In this document: in pieces, positions 1-8,786 of the stretch
How positions within the stretch are numbered: the stretch's first letter is position 1
Layout: every line of letters starts with the position of its first letter
From: Rhodospirillaceae bacterium MC!
Lineage (GTDB): Bacteria; Pseudomonadota; Alphaproteobacteria; MC1
Reading direction: 5' to 3'
Length of the DNA stretch: 64,000 nucleotides
NCBI GenBank assembly: GCA_002632265.1
Contig: NQOV01000012.1
Coordinates: forward strand, 1 to 64,000
Translations under genes and position numbers: made by a program
The notes under the pieces: generated by a model
Told to the model about the DNA's origin: nothing
Databases searched by the model: none
Seen by the model: the letters and a program-made list of their open reading frames with translations, nothing else

Positions 1-112
1 GATTTTTTATCGATCTTATATCTCGTATATAAGTTCCTTATTAAACACCCTTACATAGAAAAGTCTTCCCTTTCTTTCACCTATGTATCAACTTTGTACA
101 AATTTCCATTTT

Positions 113-224
113 AAAGGAGCGTGAAAAAGCACTCATTCAGTCGTTTTAAGCCATGCTCATGTATGTGGTGTATACACCACGCATAGCTTAAAACAACTGA
201 CTAAGCACTTTTTCCCACTCCTTT
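113..224 (+). repeat. Palindromic intergenic repeat, subfamily A, copy A1
   Basis: About 112 bp, starting AAAGGAGCGTGAAAAAGC and ending with the near-complement GCACTTTTTCCCACTCCTTT. Inner arms TTTTAAGCCATGC and GCATAGCTTAAAA pair with one mismatch, and the apex GTGGTG-TATA-CACCAC is a perfect small hairpin. Related copies lie at 17793, 19865, 39641 and 44448. The conserved unpaired segments (AGCACTCA on the left, TAAGCAC on the right) recur in all copies. Confidence 0.85.
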
Positions 225-258
225 AGTTTAAGAGCTAATATAATATTTTAAAGATTAC

Positions 259-294
259 AAAAAAGCGATGAATTAATATTCATCGCTTTTTTTT
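259..294. terminator. Bidirectional intrinsic terminator
   Basis: A 12-bp perfect stem AAAGCGATGAAT / ATTCATCGCTTT with loop TAAT. It is flanked by an A-run on the left and a T-run on the right, so it could stop transcription from either side. Confidence 0.8.
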
Positions 295-349
295 GTGTTT
301 GTTTGACTGTGTGTTTTTTCATATTCTTTGGGGCTGTAAGGTAGAAAAA

Positions 350-386
350 TAAATCACTGGCTTAATTATTTTAAGTCAGTGATTTA
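350..386 (-). terminator. Terminator of the yceI-like gene
   Basis: TAAATCACTG...CTTAA pairs with TTAAG...CAGTGATTTA with one mismatch. On the minus strand the hairpin is followed by TTTTTC. It lies about 50 bp past the stop codon of the minus-strand gene. Confidence 0.75.
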
Positions 387-437
387 CTTTGCATAGATAG
401 AGACACATGTGTCTAAATGTATGTATATGTGTTTATT

Positions 438-1076
438 CTAGTGTAATTTGTAGTTATTACGAATAGGTTTATTTGGGTTTTTGCTTTTGAAGAATACAGG
501 CAATAACGCTTCACCATTTAGTTCTACAGTAACATTAGGTTCATCTGTAGGTTCCATGTATTTGGTTATGCTGTAATCTTTACGGTTGATTTTAAATGTT
601 CCGAAGAATGAGAACCCTTCAACGCCTTTATGAGAACCCCAACCTCTAAATGTTGTTTTAATTGTGTAAGGTTTCTTTTTACCTAAGAAGTTTAGTGTAC
701 CTTTAACATCTAAAGTTTTAGCACCTGTTTTTATAACTTTAGTACTTGTAAATGTTGCCAATGGGAATTCTTTTACATTTAGATAATCACTTGATTTTAA
801 ATGTGTTGTAAAACCTTTATATGATGGATATAAAACAGTATTCATATACACTTTTGCTTTAACGCTTGATTTTTCAGGATGAGCTTTATCTACACAGAAA
901 GTTCCTTCTGTATGTGTGAAGAAAATACGCATATTAGATAAATTGTGATGATCTACTGTAAATGTTGTTGATGTATGGTAAGGATCAATTTGATATGTTG
1001 CACATTTAGCCATAGCATTGCTTGAGAATAATACAGAGCCTAAAATAGCACTTGTACCTATAAGTTTTTTTAACAT
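438..1076 (-). CDS. YceI-family periplasmic lipocalin-like protein
   Basis: 212 aa with a clear Sec signal peptide (MLKK, hydrophobic core, AMA-K cleavage site near residue 23). The mature part has YceI-family landmarks: YQIDPYHTSTTFTVDH near the N-terminus, SSDYLNVKEFPLATF in the middle and a run of beta strands ending with a central FKINRKDY. YceI proteins form a lipocalin-like barrel that binds isoprenoid or other amphiphilic ligands in the periplasm; the ligand here cannot be told. The length is normal for the family. It appears monocistronic: a terminator follows and the next gene upstream on the same strand is 73 bp away. The two cysteines (CATYQ and TFCVDK) could form a disulphide. Confidence 0.88.
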   Translation of the reverse strand: MLKKLIGTSAILGSVLFSSNAMAKCATYQIDPYHTSTTFTVDHHNLSNMRIFFTHTEGTFCVDKAHPEKSSVKAKVYMNTVLYPSYKGFTTHLKSSDYLNVKEFPLATFTSTKVIKTGAKTLDVKGTLNFLGKKKPYTIKTTFRGWGSHKGVEGFSFFGTFKINRKDYSITKYMEPTDEPNVTVELNGEALLPVFFKSKNPNKPIRNNYKLH

Positions 1077-1149
1077 TTTATTGCTTTCATAATTAGATTG
1101 TTAAAATAAAAAATATCTAAATTTAGATTTTCTTTTATATAATTTGTTA

Positions 1150-2025
1150 TTAATATCCGTCATCAGCTGATGATATAAAATGAGCGTACCCCATTACAAT
1201 CCCACCGATAACTAAACATATTCCACCTACAATAATAGGCAAAATAATTCTTTGTAATTTCTCTGATTTAATAAATTTAGGTAATATTTTCTCTACTACA
1301 TTAGGTACAAATACCATAATTAAAGATACTAAAAATAAATAAGGATTTAAATCATCTGAATCATATATTATTGACTGGCCGACCACTGCAACAAGCACCA
1401 TATTAAACATTATTGAAATATTACCCAATATGTTATTGAATATAATCCAATTTATAATACAATAGCCACCCAGAATAGATCCGAATGTATATAATGTTGC
1501 TGATGATGTTCCTAGATCATCAAATAAGAATAATGTTCCGTAGGTTAGCATTATGGCAATGAATGACACAGCTTGACCGATATTATTTTTATAAGAATTC
1601 CTAGTTGTTTGAATGGTCAACAATGATAATACGGCAACAATTATCAACCATATGACACTAGAAGAAACATCCTCATCATTTAGTTGAGCGTTAATAATGG
1701 ATTTATATCCAATTAAAACAATAATGATTACTGATAAGATTGCAGTTAGAATAGTAATTAACTTTTGTTTATCCGAGATAAAGTTAAAAATCAAAGCCAA
1801 TAACATCCCTAATAAAATAAAACATGTTACTTTACTTGCTGAAGTACTAAATGATAAATCAAAGTTTACTAAATCAGCTTTTACTAATAATAAAAATGAC
1901 CCAATTGAGGCTAAAATCACACCTAGGTTTTTGAAATTAAATTTATAACATAATAACCCTAAAACTATTGCAAGCCCTAACGGCCATACGGTAGTGATGA
2001 TTTCCAATGAGAATATAGCTCCCAT
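1150..2025 (-). CDS. Polytopic membrane protein of unknown function
   Basis: 291 aa with about nine hydrophobic segments spread along the whole chain, short polar loops, and a short acidic C-terminal tail (SSADDGY). I do not recognise a family motif; there are no conserved charged residues inside membrane segments that would suggest a transporter class. The N-terminus is itself a membrane segment rather than a cleavable signal peptide. It is transcribed towards the yceI-like gene with 73 bp between them, so co-transcription is possible. Composition matches its neighbours. The ORF is certainly real (hydrophobic periodicity, a 291-codon open frame in AT-rich DNA); the function is open. Confidence 0.75.
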   Translation of the reverse strand: MGAIFSLEIITTVWPLGLAIVLGLLCYKFNFKNLGVILASIGSFLLLVKADLVNFDLSFSTSASKVTCFILLGMLLALIFNFISDKQKLITILTAILSVIIIVLIGYKSIINAQLNDEDVSSSVIWLIIVAVLSLLTIQTTRNSYKNNIGQAVSFIAIMLTYGTLFLFDDLGTSSATLYTFGSILGGYCIINWIIFNNILGNISIMFNMVLVAVVGQSIIYDSDDLNPYLFLVSLIMVFVPNVVEKILPKFIKSEKLQRIILPIIVGGICLVIGGIVMGYAHFISSADDGY

Positions 2026-2406
2026 GTTGCCCCCTTTTAAATTAAATTAAAGTACAAAGAAATTAGAAGATTATAGAGTTTTATAATCTTAGTGTAATAT
2101 AATCTATTGATATACATATGTCAACATTTATTACTAATCTAATAAATAAAAGATCTGTAAAAATAAATAAATATCATGTAATACAATTGCTTGACTGTAT
2201 ATAATTATTATTGAATAAGATCATTTTTTTTCAATATAAATATTCCCCAAGATTCGTATTACACTTTATAAAAGCCATATAAAGTATACACACACTACCA
2301 TAATATGCGATCGAACAAGCTTAGTTTAATACTTTTGTGTTTTAGTTTATCTTATAAGATCTTGCTAGAGTAGGGGATATATTCATAAGTAAGTTGTTAG
2401 GCTACC
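2026..2406. other. Noncoding gap between membrane-protein gene and fliF
   Basis: About 380 bp of AT-rich sequence. It contains a small 8-bp hairpin (AGATTATA/TATAATCT near 2069-2090) just upstream of the minus-strand membrane-protein gene. I see no ORF, tRNA or repeat copy here. The fliF terminator closes it. Confidence 0.5.
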
Positions 2407-2462
2407 ACACAGACAAAAAAAGCCCTGTTATTTGTGGGAAATAACAGGGCTTTTGTCTGTGT
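2407..2462. terminator. Long bidirectional terminator after fliF
   Basis: Inner stem AGCCCTGTTATTT / AAATAACAGGGCT is perfect (13 bp, loop GTGGG). It is extended by outer arms ACACAGACAAAA / TTTTGTCTGTGT with a three-A bulge. It lies directly behind the fliF stop codon. Confidence 0.85.
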
Positions 2463-2485
2463 AGGTTGGGTTATGGTAATATATA

Positions 2486-4150
2486 CTAGGTGTCTTCATA
2501 CATCCATGAGCGGATAATACCCAGAGATTCTTCAGGGTGTTTGAGAACGATTTCGGCAACTTTCTTAGCTGATGAGGCTTGTACACGGCCTTCGACTGCG
2601 TCGATATCGATAAGATCTTCGATACTTTGGGAGTCGTCGTCGTCGCCATCCATAACGGGACCAGCGAGTGCAGGGTGTTCGTCGCCTGTTCCAAGTAGGT
2701 CGCCGTCTTTTCTGTTAGGCGGAGTAATGGTTGGAGCTGTTTCGAATATACGAGTGATAAGCGGACGAACAATAAGAAGTACAACAAGTAAGGCAACAAT
2801 TGCAAGAACGAAGATTTCTGCGATTCTCATTAGCTCATCTTTAGTTAAGCCCATGAATATTGTTTTAGGTGGTTGTATGTCTAGATCTTTATCAATAATG
2901 AATTTCATATTGATAACGTTAATGATATCCCCACGTTTTTCATCGAATCCCACGGCTGATTTGGCTAGAGTGGCGATCTTATCAAGTTCAGCTTGTGGAC
3001 GTTTGGCATAGACTTGTTTACCGTCTTTATCTGTATAAGTACCGTCAACAAGTACCCCAATTGTCATTCTTGTGATTGTGCCTGGGTCTTGAGATTTATG
3101 GGTTACGGTTCTTGAAATCTCGTAGTTAGTAACCGTCTGATCTTCGGTTGAGTTGGAAGATGTAGTACCTGGGCTATTTTGAGTTGTAGCTCCCCCTTGT
3201 TGCGGTACTTGGTTTTGCACGCTTACGCTTTGAGCGTCCTTTTCGTCTTCTTTTTCTTTTTTGGCGTCTGTAGTGGTTGATCTTGCCACTTGCCCATCGG
3301 GATTATAATTTTCTGCGGTTGTGTCTGTTTTAGAATGATCCATAGATAAACGCACGGTAGCTCTAATTTTACCATAACCTACGGTATTTTGTAGGAGATC
3401 TTCGATTCTACTGCTTAGTTTATCTTCTAGTTCATCACGATATTTTTCAAGATCTCTTGAAACTTTAGATAGGGCGTTGTTTTCCTTACCTGCAGCAAGG
3501 AGATTCCCTTTAGTATCAATGATACTGATACGATCTGGCAACAACTCTTCAACCGAAGAGGCTACCAATTGACGAATTGCTGACACTTGGGTTTCTGTTA
3601 AAATATGATGTTTCATAAGTTTTACAGTAACCGACGCCGAGGGATTAATCTCTTGTCTACTAAATACCTGACGGCGTGGCAATACAAGATGTACCCTTGC
3701 GGCGATGATTCCGTCGAGAGTTCTAAGTGTTCGAGAAAGTTCGCCCTCTAAACTTCTAACTAGAGTAACATTCTGTTGGAAAGTTGTTTGACCAAGTGCG
3801 TTACTTTTGTCAAAAATTTCATAACCAATATTACCAGTTGAAGGCAAGCCGTTCTCGGCTAATTTCATACGTAAGGCACTAACTTGATCCGCTCCAACAT
3901 AAATTGAAGATGTATCACTATCTCCCCCCGCTGATTTTTCAACAGAGTATTTGTAATCCTCTTGAGATAATAAACGTACTATTTGGTTTTGATCTTCTAA
4001 AGAAAGATCAGAGTATAGCAAGCTCATATCCTGTGTTCCAAGACGTGTAAACAAGAATATAAAGAATATGATTAAGGTCAGTATTACTGTACCAATAATT
4101 GTTAAACGGGCAGCACCTAAACTACGTAACGTTTGAAGAAAGTCTCCCAC
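2486..4150 (-). CDS. fliF: Flagellar MS-ring protein FliF
   Basis: 554 aa, the normal length. FliF polymerises in the inner membrane into the MS ring on which rotor and export gate are built. Residues about 15-37 are the first membrane helix (LTIIGTVILTLIIFFIFLF). A secretin-like ring-building region follows (LYSDLSLEDQ, LEGELSRTLRTLDG, ARVHLVLPRR). A long Ser/Gln/Thr-rich periplasmic loop lies around residues 285-340, then the second membrane helix (ALLVVLLIVRPL). The cytoplasmic tail ends in the FliG-binding segment (EIVLKHPEESLGIIRSWM). It lies downstream of flgE on the same strand with 253 bp between them, and a strong terminator follows. No fliG, fliM or fliN is adjacent, so the flagellar genes are scattered in this genome. 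Confidence 0.97.
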   Translation of the reverse strand: MGDFLQTLRSLGAARLTIIGTVILTLIIFFIFLFTRLGTQDMSLLYSDLSLEDQNQIVRLLSQEDYKYSVEKSAGGDSDTSSIYVGADQVSALRMKLAENGLPSTGNIGYEIFDKSNALGQTTFQQNVTLVRSLEGELSRTLRTLDGIIAARVHLVLPRRQVFSRQEINPSASVTVKLMKHHILTETQVSAIRQLVASSVEELLPDRISIIDTKGNLLAAGKENNALSKVSRDLEKYRDELEDKLSSRIEDLLQNTVGYGKIRATVRLSMDHSKTDTTAENYNPDGQVARSTTTDAKKEKEDEKDAQSVSVQNQVPQQGGATTQNSPGTTSSNSTEDQTVTNYEISRTVTHKSQDPGTITRMTIGVLVDGTYTDKDGKQVYAKRPQAELDKIATLAKSAVGFDEKRGDIINVINMKFIIDKDLDIQPPKTIFMGLTKDELMRIAEIFVLAIVALLVVLLIVRPLITRIFETAPTITPPNRKDGDLLGTGDEHPALAGPVMDGDDDDSQSIEDLIDIDAVEGRVQASSAKKVAEIVLKHPEESLGIIRSWMYEDT

Positions 4151-4339
4151 GGACTTAACCTCTTTTTCTTCTAAAGTTCAAATTTAAATTCATAAAAATA
4201 CGTTAAAATACATTTATGAAATTCCACCAATAAAGTTAGTATATACCTAAAACATTAAAATTATATTAAAAATTATATTAACATTAGAAGTATTGTGAAA
4301 AGAATACTATTTAGCTATAGTATCACAAACAGATACAAC

Positions 4340-4380
4340 AATGCAAAGATTCCTTATATTTTTTTTGAAATCTTTGCATT
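4340..4380 (-). terminator. Hairpin behind flgE, possible terminator
   Basis: AATGCAAAGATT and AATCTTTGCATT form a 12-bp stem around an A/T-rich loop, 24 bp past the flgE stop codon. No clear U-run follows on the minus strand, so termination is inferred from position and stem only. It separates flgE from fliF. Confidence 0.5.
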
Positions 4381-4403
4381 ATGCTTAAAATATTCTTATA
4401 TTT

Positions 4404-7214
4404 CTAACGTTTAAGGCTAACTAATTCTTGTAACATCGAATCAGTAGTAGTAACAATCTTAGTTGAAGCACTGTACGCACGTTGGATTTTGATCATTTTA
4501 GTGAACTCGGTGGCAATATCTGCGGTCGATGTTTCAAGAGCGTTACCTTGGATACCACCAGCACGAGCTGTCGCAGCAGTTCTAAGGGTTGGACGTCCAG
4601 AGTCGTCGGTTTCGTTCCACATGTTTCCGCTTTTACTTGCCATTTGGTTTTCATTGGTGAATGTAGCCAATGGAATTTGGAAGATTGGGCGAGTCGTACC
4701 GTTGGAATATGTGGCAATAACCGTACCGTCAGCACCGATATTAATACCTGTCATGAAACCAAATGACGCCCCATTCTGTGGAGTGTTACCAGCGTTGTAT
4801 TCTGTACCCTGTTGAGAAATACCGTCGCCTGCTCCGTAACTTCCTAGTTTTTGCTTGATTGCTGATTGTTCGCCGTAGCCCATATCTTCCGAACCATTGG
4901 CCCAGTCGATTTTAGTTTTAGATGAAGGATCAGCCTGTACATTTTTATCATAACCAAAGAAACGTTTTGGATGACCACCATTATCGAACTCAATAGCTGG
5001 TACACCACGGTTACGCATGCCGATATCAGGTGCAGAGGTAGCCCCTGGGCTTTTTTGAATTAGATACTTATCGCTTAAGCCGTCGATTGAGAATGAAGTA
5101 AGCGGTGCGGCTGGAGACACATGATTATCTAACTGACTACCTTGCATAGTAGCAGATTCACCGCCTTCGGTAATTGGAATAATATTCTTTTCGGCTGCCG
5201 CTTGATCGGTAGCTAAAGTGAATTTAGGGAATTTTGCAACCTTACCAGCTTTAACCGCATAATCCGCATCCGCAGCAAGTGCAACAGCATCCGCATTGTT
5301 GGCAGCCGCATTGGCATTTGCTAGGGCAGTTTGTGCTGCAGGAACAGCAGCATTAGCGGTAGTTACTTGGGTAACGGCCACACCTTGAGCTTTTACAGCA
5401 CTATTCATAGCACTTAAAGCCATAGTTGCTGCAGCGGTGGCGTTTGCTAGATCTTGTGTTAGCTTAGGCATTGTTAAAGCAGCGGCTTTACCTGCGGTCA
5501 CTTGGGCAGGGGTAGCACCGGCAGCCGTACCAGCAGCAACAAGGGCTTGAGCGGCCGTAACAGCAGCTTGGGCGGCGGTTTTTGCGGCTTGTGCTTTGGT
5601 ATTATCGGCGGTGGTTGTTTTCACTAATGTATCGGCTTGTGTTTTAGCTTTTACGGCATTGGTTACCGCAGAATTAGCTTTTGCAAGATTAACTTTAGCA
5701 GTAGCGGCTAATCTATCTTTAGTAGTTTTATCTCTATCGGCTGCGGTTTTTGTTTTTAAGGCTACATTCATATCATTTTGTGCCACAACTAACATAGGAT
5801 CTGTATTCGGTTGAGAAACACGTGGTTTATTTGCACCACCTGCGGCAGCAACTACATTTGTTAGATCGATATTAATATTATCGCCACAGTTTTGTTGAAT
5901 AACGATACTTTGAACGCTATTTTCCGTACGAGTATCAACCCATTTAACAGGATTCAAGCTCGGAGTTGCCTCACGTTGGATTCCCCAACCTAAGCCGTTA
6001 TTATTTACAGCGAAGTAATCAGGATCATCCATTGATTCATCGGTAGAGTTTACAGGATCTTTACCTTCTGATATACGTTTGTTATTTAAGACAGTCAGAT
6101 CGGCAGCATTCATACCAAAACCCGGATTCCCCATGGTTTTCTTATGATTTGGGCCATATTCGAAGATAGCATTTAATTTTTCTGAAACACTATCAACAAT
6201 CTCACTTAGGTTTTGTACGCCAACAACATCGATGTTAACATCAAGACCACCCGAACCATTTGCGGTAATTTTTCCGTCGGCAGGGTTAACAACCTTATGA
6301 CCTGATGCGTCTTGGTGAGTTCCGAAATCGCCGTAATGGAAAGTAATAGATTTCCCTTTAACAGTGATATCCATCACAGAACCATCGGCAGGAATATCAG
6401 TGAAATCAAGGCGACCCATAGAGCCGTAAATTTCATTACCCACAGATGGACCAGTGGTTAAACGAGCCGCACCTAGTGGCGGAACTTGTTCTTCTTCCCA
6501 TTGGTTAGGACCTGTTTTATAGAAGTATGTTTGTAAAGAGTGTTCTGCTCCTAAAGTGTCCACCACTTGCGGAGAGTAGTTGAAGCTTTTTCCACCACTG
6601 GCAGGAAGAGTAAATCCTCGCCATTCGATTCGTGTTGTAGCTACCGCATTACCTGCAAGATTGGCGGTGTTTAACGGTTTTAAATTTTGGTTATCAATTA
6701 CAGAATCATTAACGTACTGTGTTTTACCGTCTGGATTTTTGAAAGCTTTCATATATGAAGAACCATTAACATCAATGGTTGAAGCTTGAGGAGCTCCGTC
6801 ATCGTTCATTAAAGGCCAACCCAATAGATAAGATCCCGCCGTGTTTCTTAAATATCCGTCCTTATCCACACGCATAGATCCCGCACGAGTATACGAATAT
6901 GTAGAGTTAATATCAGGATCAGATGAAGAAGCCACAATAAACATACCGTCGCCATCAATGGCCAGATCGGTATTACTAGATGTAGATGACATCAAACCTT
7001 GTTGTGAAATACTTTGATAAGGGCGGGCTTGAATACCACCTGCTGAATATTGTGTTGCTGAAGATTGTCTGGTTACTAATGTTTTAAATTGCACATCTGT
7101 CGCTTTATAGCCGATTGTGTTTGTGTTCGCAATGTTATCAGATATCGCACTCATAGCCGAAGCGTTGGCTTTTAATGCTGATGCACCTGCGTTTAAAGCA
7201 CCGTATAAACTCAT
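4404..7214 (-). CDS. flgE: Flagellar hook protein FlgE with a large alanine-rich insertion
   Basis: The start is set at MSLYGALNAG, preceded by AGGAGA; the ORF-track start adds 51 residues that run into the repeat array and are not family-like. The product is 936 aa, well over twice the Salmonella protein (about 400). Ends are classical: N-terminal rod/hook motif (SAISDNIANTNTIGYK), TDLAIDGDGMF, and C-terminal ALETSTADIATEFTKMIKIQRAYSAS. FlgE forms the flexible hook outside the cell. Between the D1/D2 parts lies an insertion at about residues 475-660, very rich in Ala, Thr, Lys and Gln, probably helical, coded by DNA visibly richer in G and C than its surroundings. Further acquired segments lie before it. 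The product identity is secure; the meaning of the insertion is open. Confidence 0.95.
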   Translation of the reverse strand: MSLYGALNAGASALKANASAMSAISDNIANTNTIGYKATDVQFKTLVTRQSSATQYSAGGIQARPYQSISQQGLMSSTSSNTDLAIDGDGMFIVASSSDPDINSTYSYTRAGSMRVDKDGYLRNTAGSYLLGWPLMNDDGAPQASTIDVNGSSYMKAFKNPDGKTQYVNDSVIDNQNLKPLNTANLAGNAVATTRIEWRGFTLPASGGKSFNYSPQVVDTLGAEHSLQTYFYKTGPNQWEEEQVPPLGAARLTTGPSVGNEIYGSMGRLDFTDIPADGSVMDITVKGKSITFHYGDFGTHQDASGHKVVNPADGKITANGSGGLDVNIDVVGVQNLSEIVDSVSEKLNAIFEYGPNHKKTMGNPGFGMNAADLTVLNNKRISEGKDPVNSTDESMDDPDYFAVNNNGLGWGIQREATPSLNPVKWVDTRTENSVQSIVIQQNCGDNINIDLTNVVAAAGGANKPRVSQPNTDPMLVVAQNDMNVALKTKTAADRDKTTKDRLAATAKVNLAKANSAVTNAVKAKTQADTLVKTTTADNTKAQAAKTAAQAAVTAAQALVAAGTAAGATPAQVTAGKAAALTMPKLTQDLANATAAATMALSAMNSAVKAQGVAVTQVTTANAAVPAAQTALANANAAANNADAVALAADADYAVKAGKVAKFPKFTLATDQAAAEKNIIPITEGGESATMQGSQLDNHVSPAAPLTSFSIDGLSDKYLIQKSPGATSAPDIGMRNRGVPAIEFDNGGHPKRFFGYDKNVQADPSSKTKIDWANGSEDMGYGEQSAIKQKLGSYGAGDGISQQGTEYNAGNTPQNGASFGFMTGINIGADGTVIATYSNGTTRPIFQIPLATFTNENQMASKSGNMWNETDDSGRPTLRTAATARAGGIQGNALETSTADIATEFTKMIKIQRAYSASTKIVTTTDSMLQELVSLKR

Positions 7215-7295
7215 ATTATCTCTCCTGAATTTTAAAGTAAAATATTGATATAAAATTGATATGAGGTTATAAATGCAAAACTCATGCCAAAAAAG

Positions 7296-7890
7296 AAAGG
7301 AGTGTGTAAAATTAGCTAATATGCACCTTAAAGCATGGCTTATGTAGACGTGAGTACACGTCGCCATGCTTTAAGGCACATCTTAGCTAATTTTTCCCAC
7401 TCCTTTGGTGTGCGGTGGGGGTCTGGGTTAGTATGCACCTTAAATTAGGGCTTATGTAGACGTGAGTACATGTCGCCCTAATTTAAGGCACATCTTATCT
7501 AATTTTCCCCACTCCTTTGGTGTGCGGTGGGGTATGGGTTAGTATGCACCTTAAATTAGGGCTTATGTAGACGTGAGTACATGTCGCCCTAATTTAAGGC
7601 ACATCTTATCTAATTTTCCCCACTCCTTTGGTGTGCGGTGGGGGTATGGGTTAGTATGCACCTTAAATTAGGGCTTATGTAGACGTGAGTACATGTCGCC
7701 CTAATTTAAGGCACATCTTAGCTAATTTTTCCCACTCCTTTGGTGTGCGGTGGGGGTCTGGGTTAGTATGCACCTTAAAGCATGGCTTATGTAGACGTGA
7801 GTACATGTCGCCCTAATTTAAGGCACATCTTATCTAATTTTCCCCACTCCTTTGGTGTGCGGTGGGGGTCTGGGTTAGTATGTAGATATG
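7296..7890 (+). repeat. Tandem array of five ~112-bp palindromic repeats (subfamily B)
   Basis: Unit ends (CACTCCTTT) fall at 7406, 7518, 7629, 7741 and 7853, giving a period of 111-112 bp; a partial sixth unit fades out near 7890. Each unit reads TTAGTATGCACCTTAAA, arm, CTTATGTAGACGTGAGTACA(C/T)GTCG, complementary arm, TTTAAGGCACATCTTA. Units 1 and 2-4 use different but self-complementary arms (AGCATGGC/GCCATGCT versus TTAGGGC/GCCCTAA). Unit 5 combines the left arm of one with the right arm of the other. The apex GACGTG-AGTA-CACGTC is a perfect hairpin. No spacers and no cas genes, so it is not CRISPR. Confidence 0.93.
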
Positions 7891-7953
7891 GGAGTGTGTC
7901 GCATGATATGATAAATAATTGTATTATTGTTAAAATAAATATGTTCTTACCTA

Positions 7954-7982
7954 TTGACATTTTTATATACATATAATATATC
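7954..7982 (+). promoter_or_regulatory. Probable promoter of the nitroreductase cluster
   Basis: Perfect -35 TTGACA, 17-bp spacer, TATATC as -10. A TATAAT lies five bases further upstream. It is about 70 bp before the first nitroreductase start codon and just after the repeat array. Confidence 0.55.
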
Positions 7983-8050
7983 TATGAATGTAGTTTAGGA
8001 ATTCTACTAATAGTACTAACTAAAATCTAATAAAAGGAAATATATATATC

Positions 8051-8707
8051 ATGACAAATATTATAGACGATCTAGAATGGCGTTATACGACTAAAGCTTA
8101 TGATCCTAGCAAAAAAGTTGCGGATGAAGATTTCGACATCCTATTAAAATCATTGGAATTAGCACCGTCTTCTATTAACTCGCAAGGTTCAAGATATTTT
8201 GTTGCGTCATCCGATGAGGCCATAAAAAAGATTGCTGACGCTACTAAGGATTACGGCTTTAATACGGATAAGATTCTAAAATCTTCGCATACTGTTGTAT
8301 TCACATCTAAGGTTGATTATAATGATGACGACGTAAACAAGCTTGTAAAACTTGGTCAGGATGACGGACGTATCCCAAGTGAGTCTACGGATGATTTCAT
8401 TAAAGGTTACAAGCATTTTATCAATCTTCACAGACACAATCAAAAGGATATAGCCCAATGGTTGGCAAAACAAACCTATCTTACATTAGGAGTTTTCTTA
8501 TGTACGGCGGCGAATCTTCGTATTGATACTACGGTTATCGAGGGGATAGATCTTGGCATGGTCAACAACATTCTAGGCTTGCAAGAGAAAGGCTTATCGG
8601 CTGATTTTGTGGTTAGTGTTGGTTATCGTTCGCCAGATGATTTGAACGATCCTGCTAAAACTAAAAAATCTAGATTCCCAAAAGATCAGAAGATTTTTAC
8701 TATTTAA
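8051..8707 (+). CDS. NfsB-like NAD(P)H nitroreductase, paralogue 1
   Basis: 218 aa, the usual length of the NfsB/NfnB flavoprotein family: FMN-dependent reduction of nitroaromatics, quinones or related acceptors with NAD(P)H as donor, cytoplasmic and dimeric. The RYTTKAYDPSKKV opening matches the family's flavin-phosphate binding start. LAPSSINSQGSRYF is the second family motif, and the tail KKSRFPKDQKIF is also typical. First of three tandem paralogues on the same strand, all starting MTN-I-DLEWRYTTKAYD. Physiological substrate unknown. Confidence 0.92.
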   Translation: MTNIIDDLEWRYTTKAYDPSKKVADEDFDILLKSLELAPSSINSQGSRYFVASSDEAIKKIADATKDYGFNTDKILKSSHTVVFTSKVDYNDDDVNKLVKLGQDDGRIPSESTDDFIKGYKHFINLHRHNQKDIAQWLAKQTYLTLGVFLCTAANLRIDTTVIEGIDLGMVNNILGLQEKGLSADFVVSVGYRSPDDLNDPAKTKKSRFPKDQKIFTI

Positions 8708-8738
8708 CTTCTCAATTTAAGTACCATATAACTATAGA

Positions 8739-8764
8739 GCATATTAGCTCATTTTTCACATTCC
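8739..8764 (+). repeat. Remnant of palindromic repeat
   Basis: GCATATTAGCTCATTTTTCACATTCC in the gap between nitroreductases 1 and 2 resembles the right end of the subfamily-B unit (ATCTTAGCTCATTTCTCCCAATCC). The rest of the unit is gone. Confidence 0.45.
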
Positions 8765-8786
8765 AACAATTTAGGAAATACATCAC

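Larger units (their letters stand above)
1..349. other. Noncoding left edge of window
   Basis: No ORF with coding character is visible on either strand before the yceI-like gene. The stretch holds one palindromic repeat (113-224) and one bidirectional terminator (259-294), so a gene probably ends just left of the window on the plus strand. Nothing else is recognised. Confidence 0.6.

Noticed and set aside
4482-5814. Plus-strand ORFs inside flgE
   Set aside because: Shadows of flgE in other frames; the alanine-rich insertion produces long open frames on the reverse strand.
7215-7367. N-terminal extension of FlgE in the ORF track
   Set aside because: The 51 residues are coded by repeat sequence and the region upstream of AGGAGA; FlgE family proteins start at MSLYGALNAG-like sequences.
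7296-7890. CRISPR array
   Set aside because: Regular repeats, but each unit is a single palindrome of about 112 bp with no variable spacers, and no cas genes are present.
7782-7976. ORFs 7782-7976 (plus) and 7787-7972 (minus)
   Set aside because: They lie in the repeat array and its flank; the apparent coding comes from repeat sequence and has no ribosome site.
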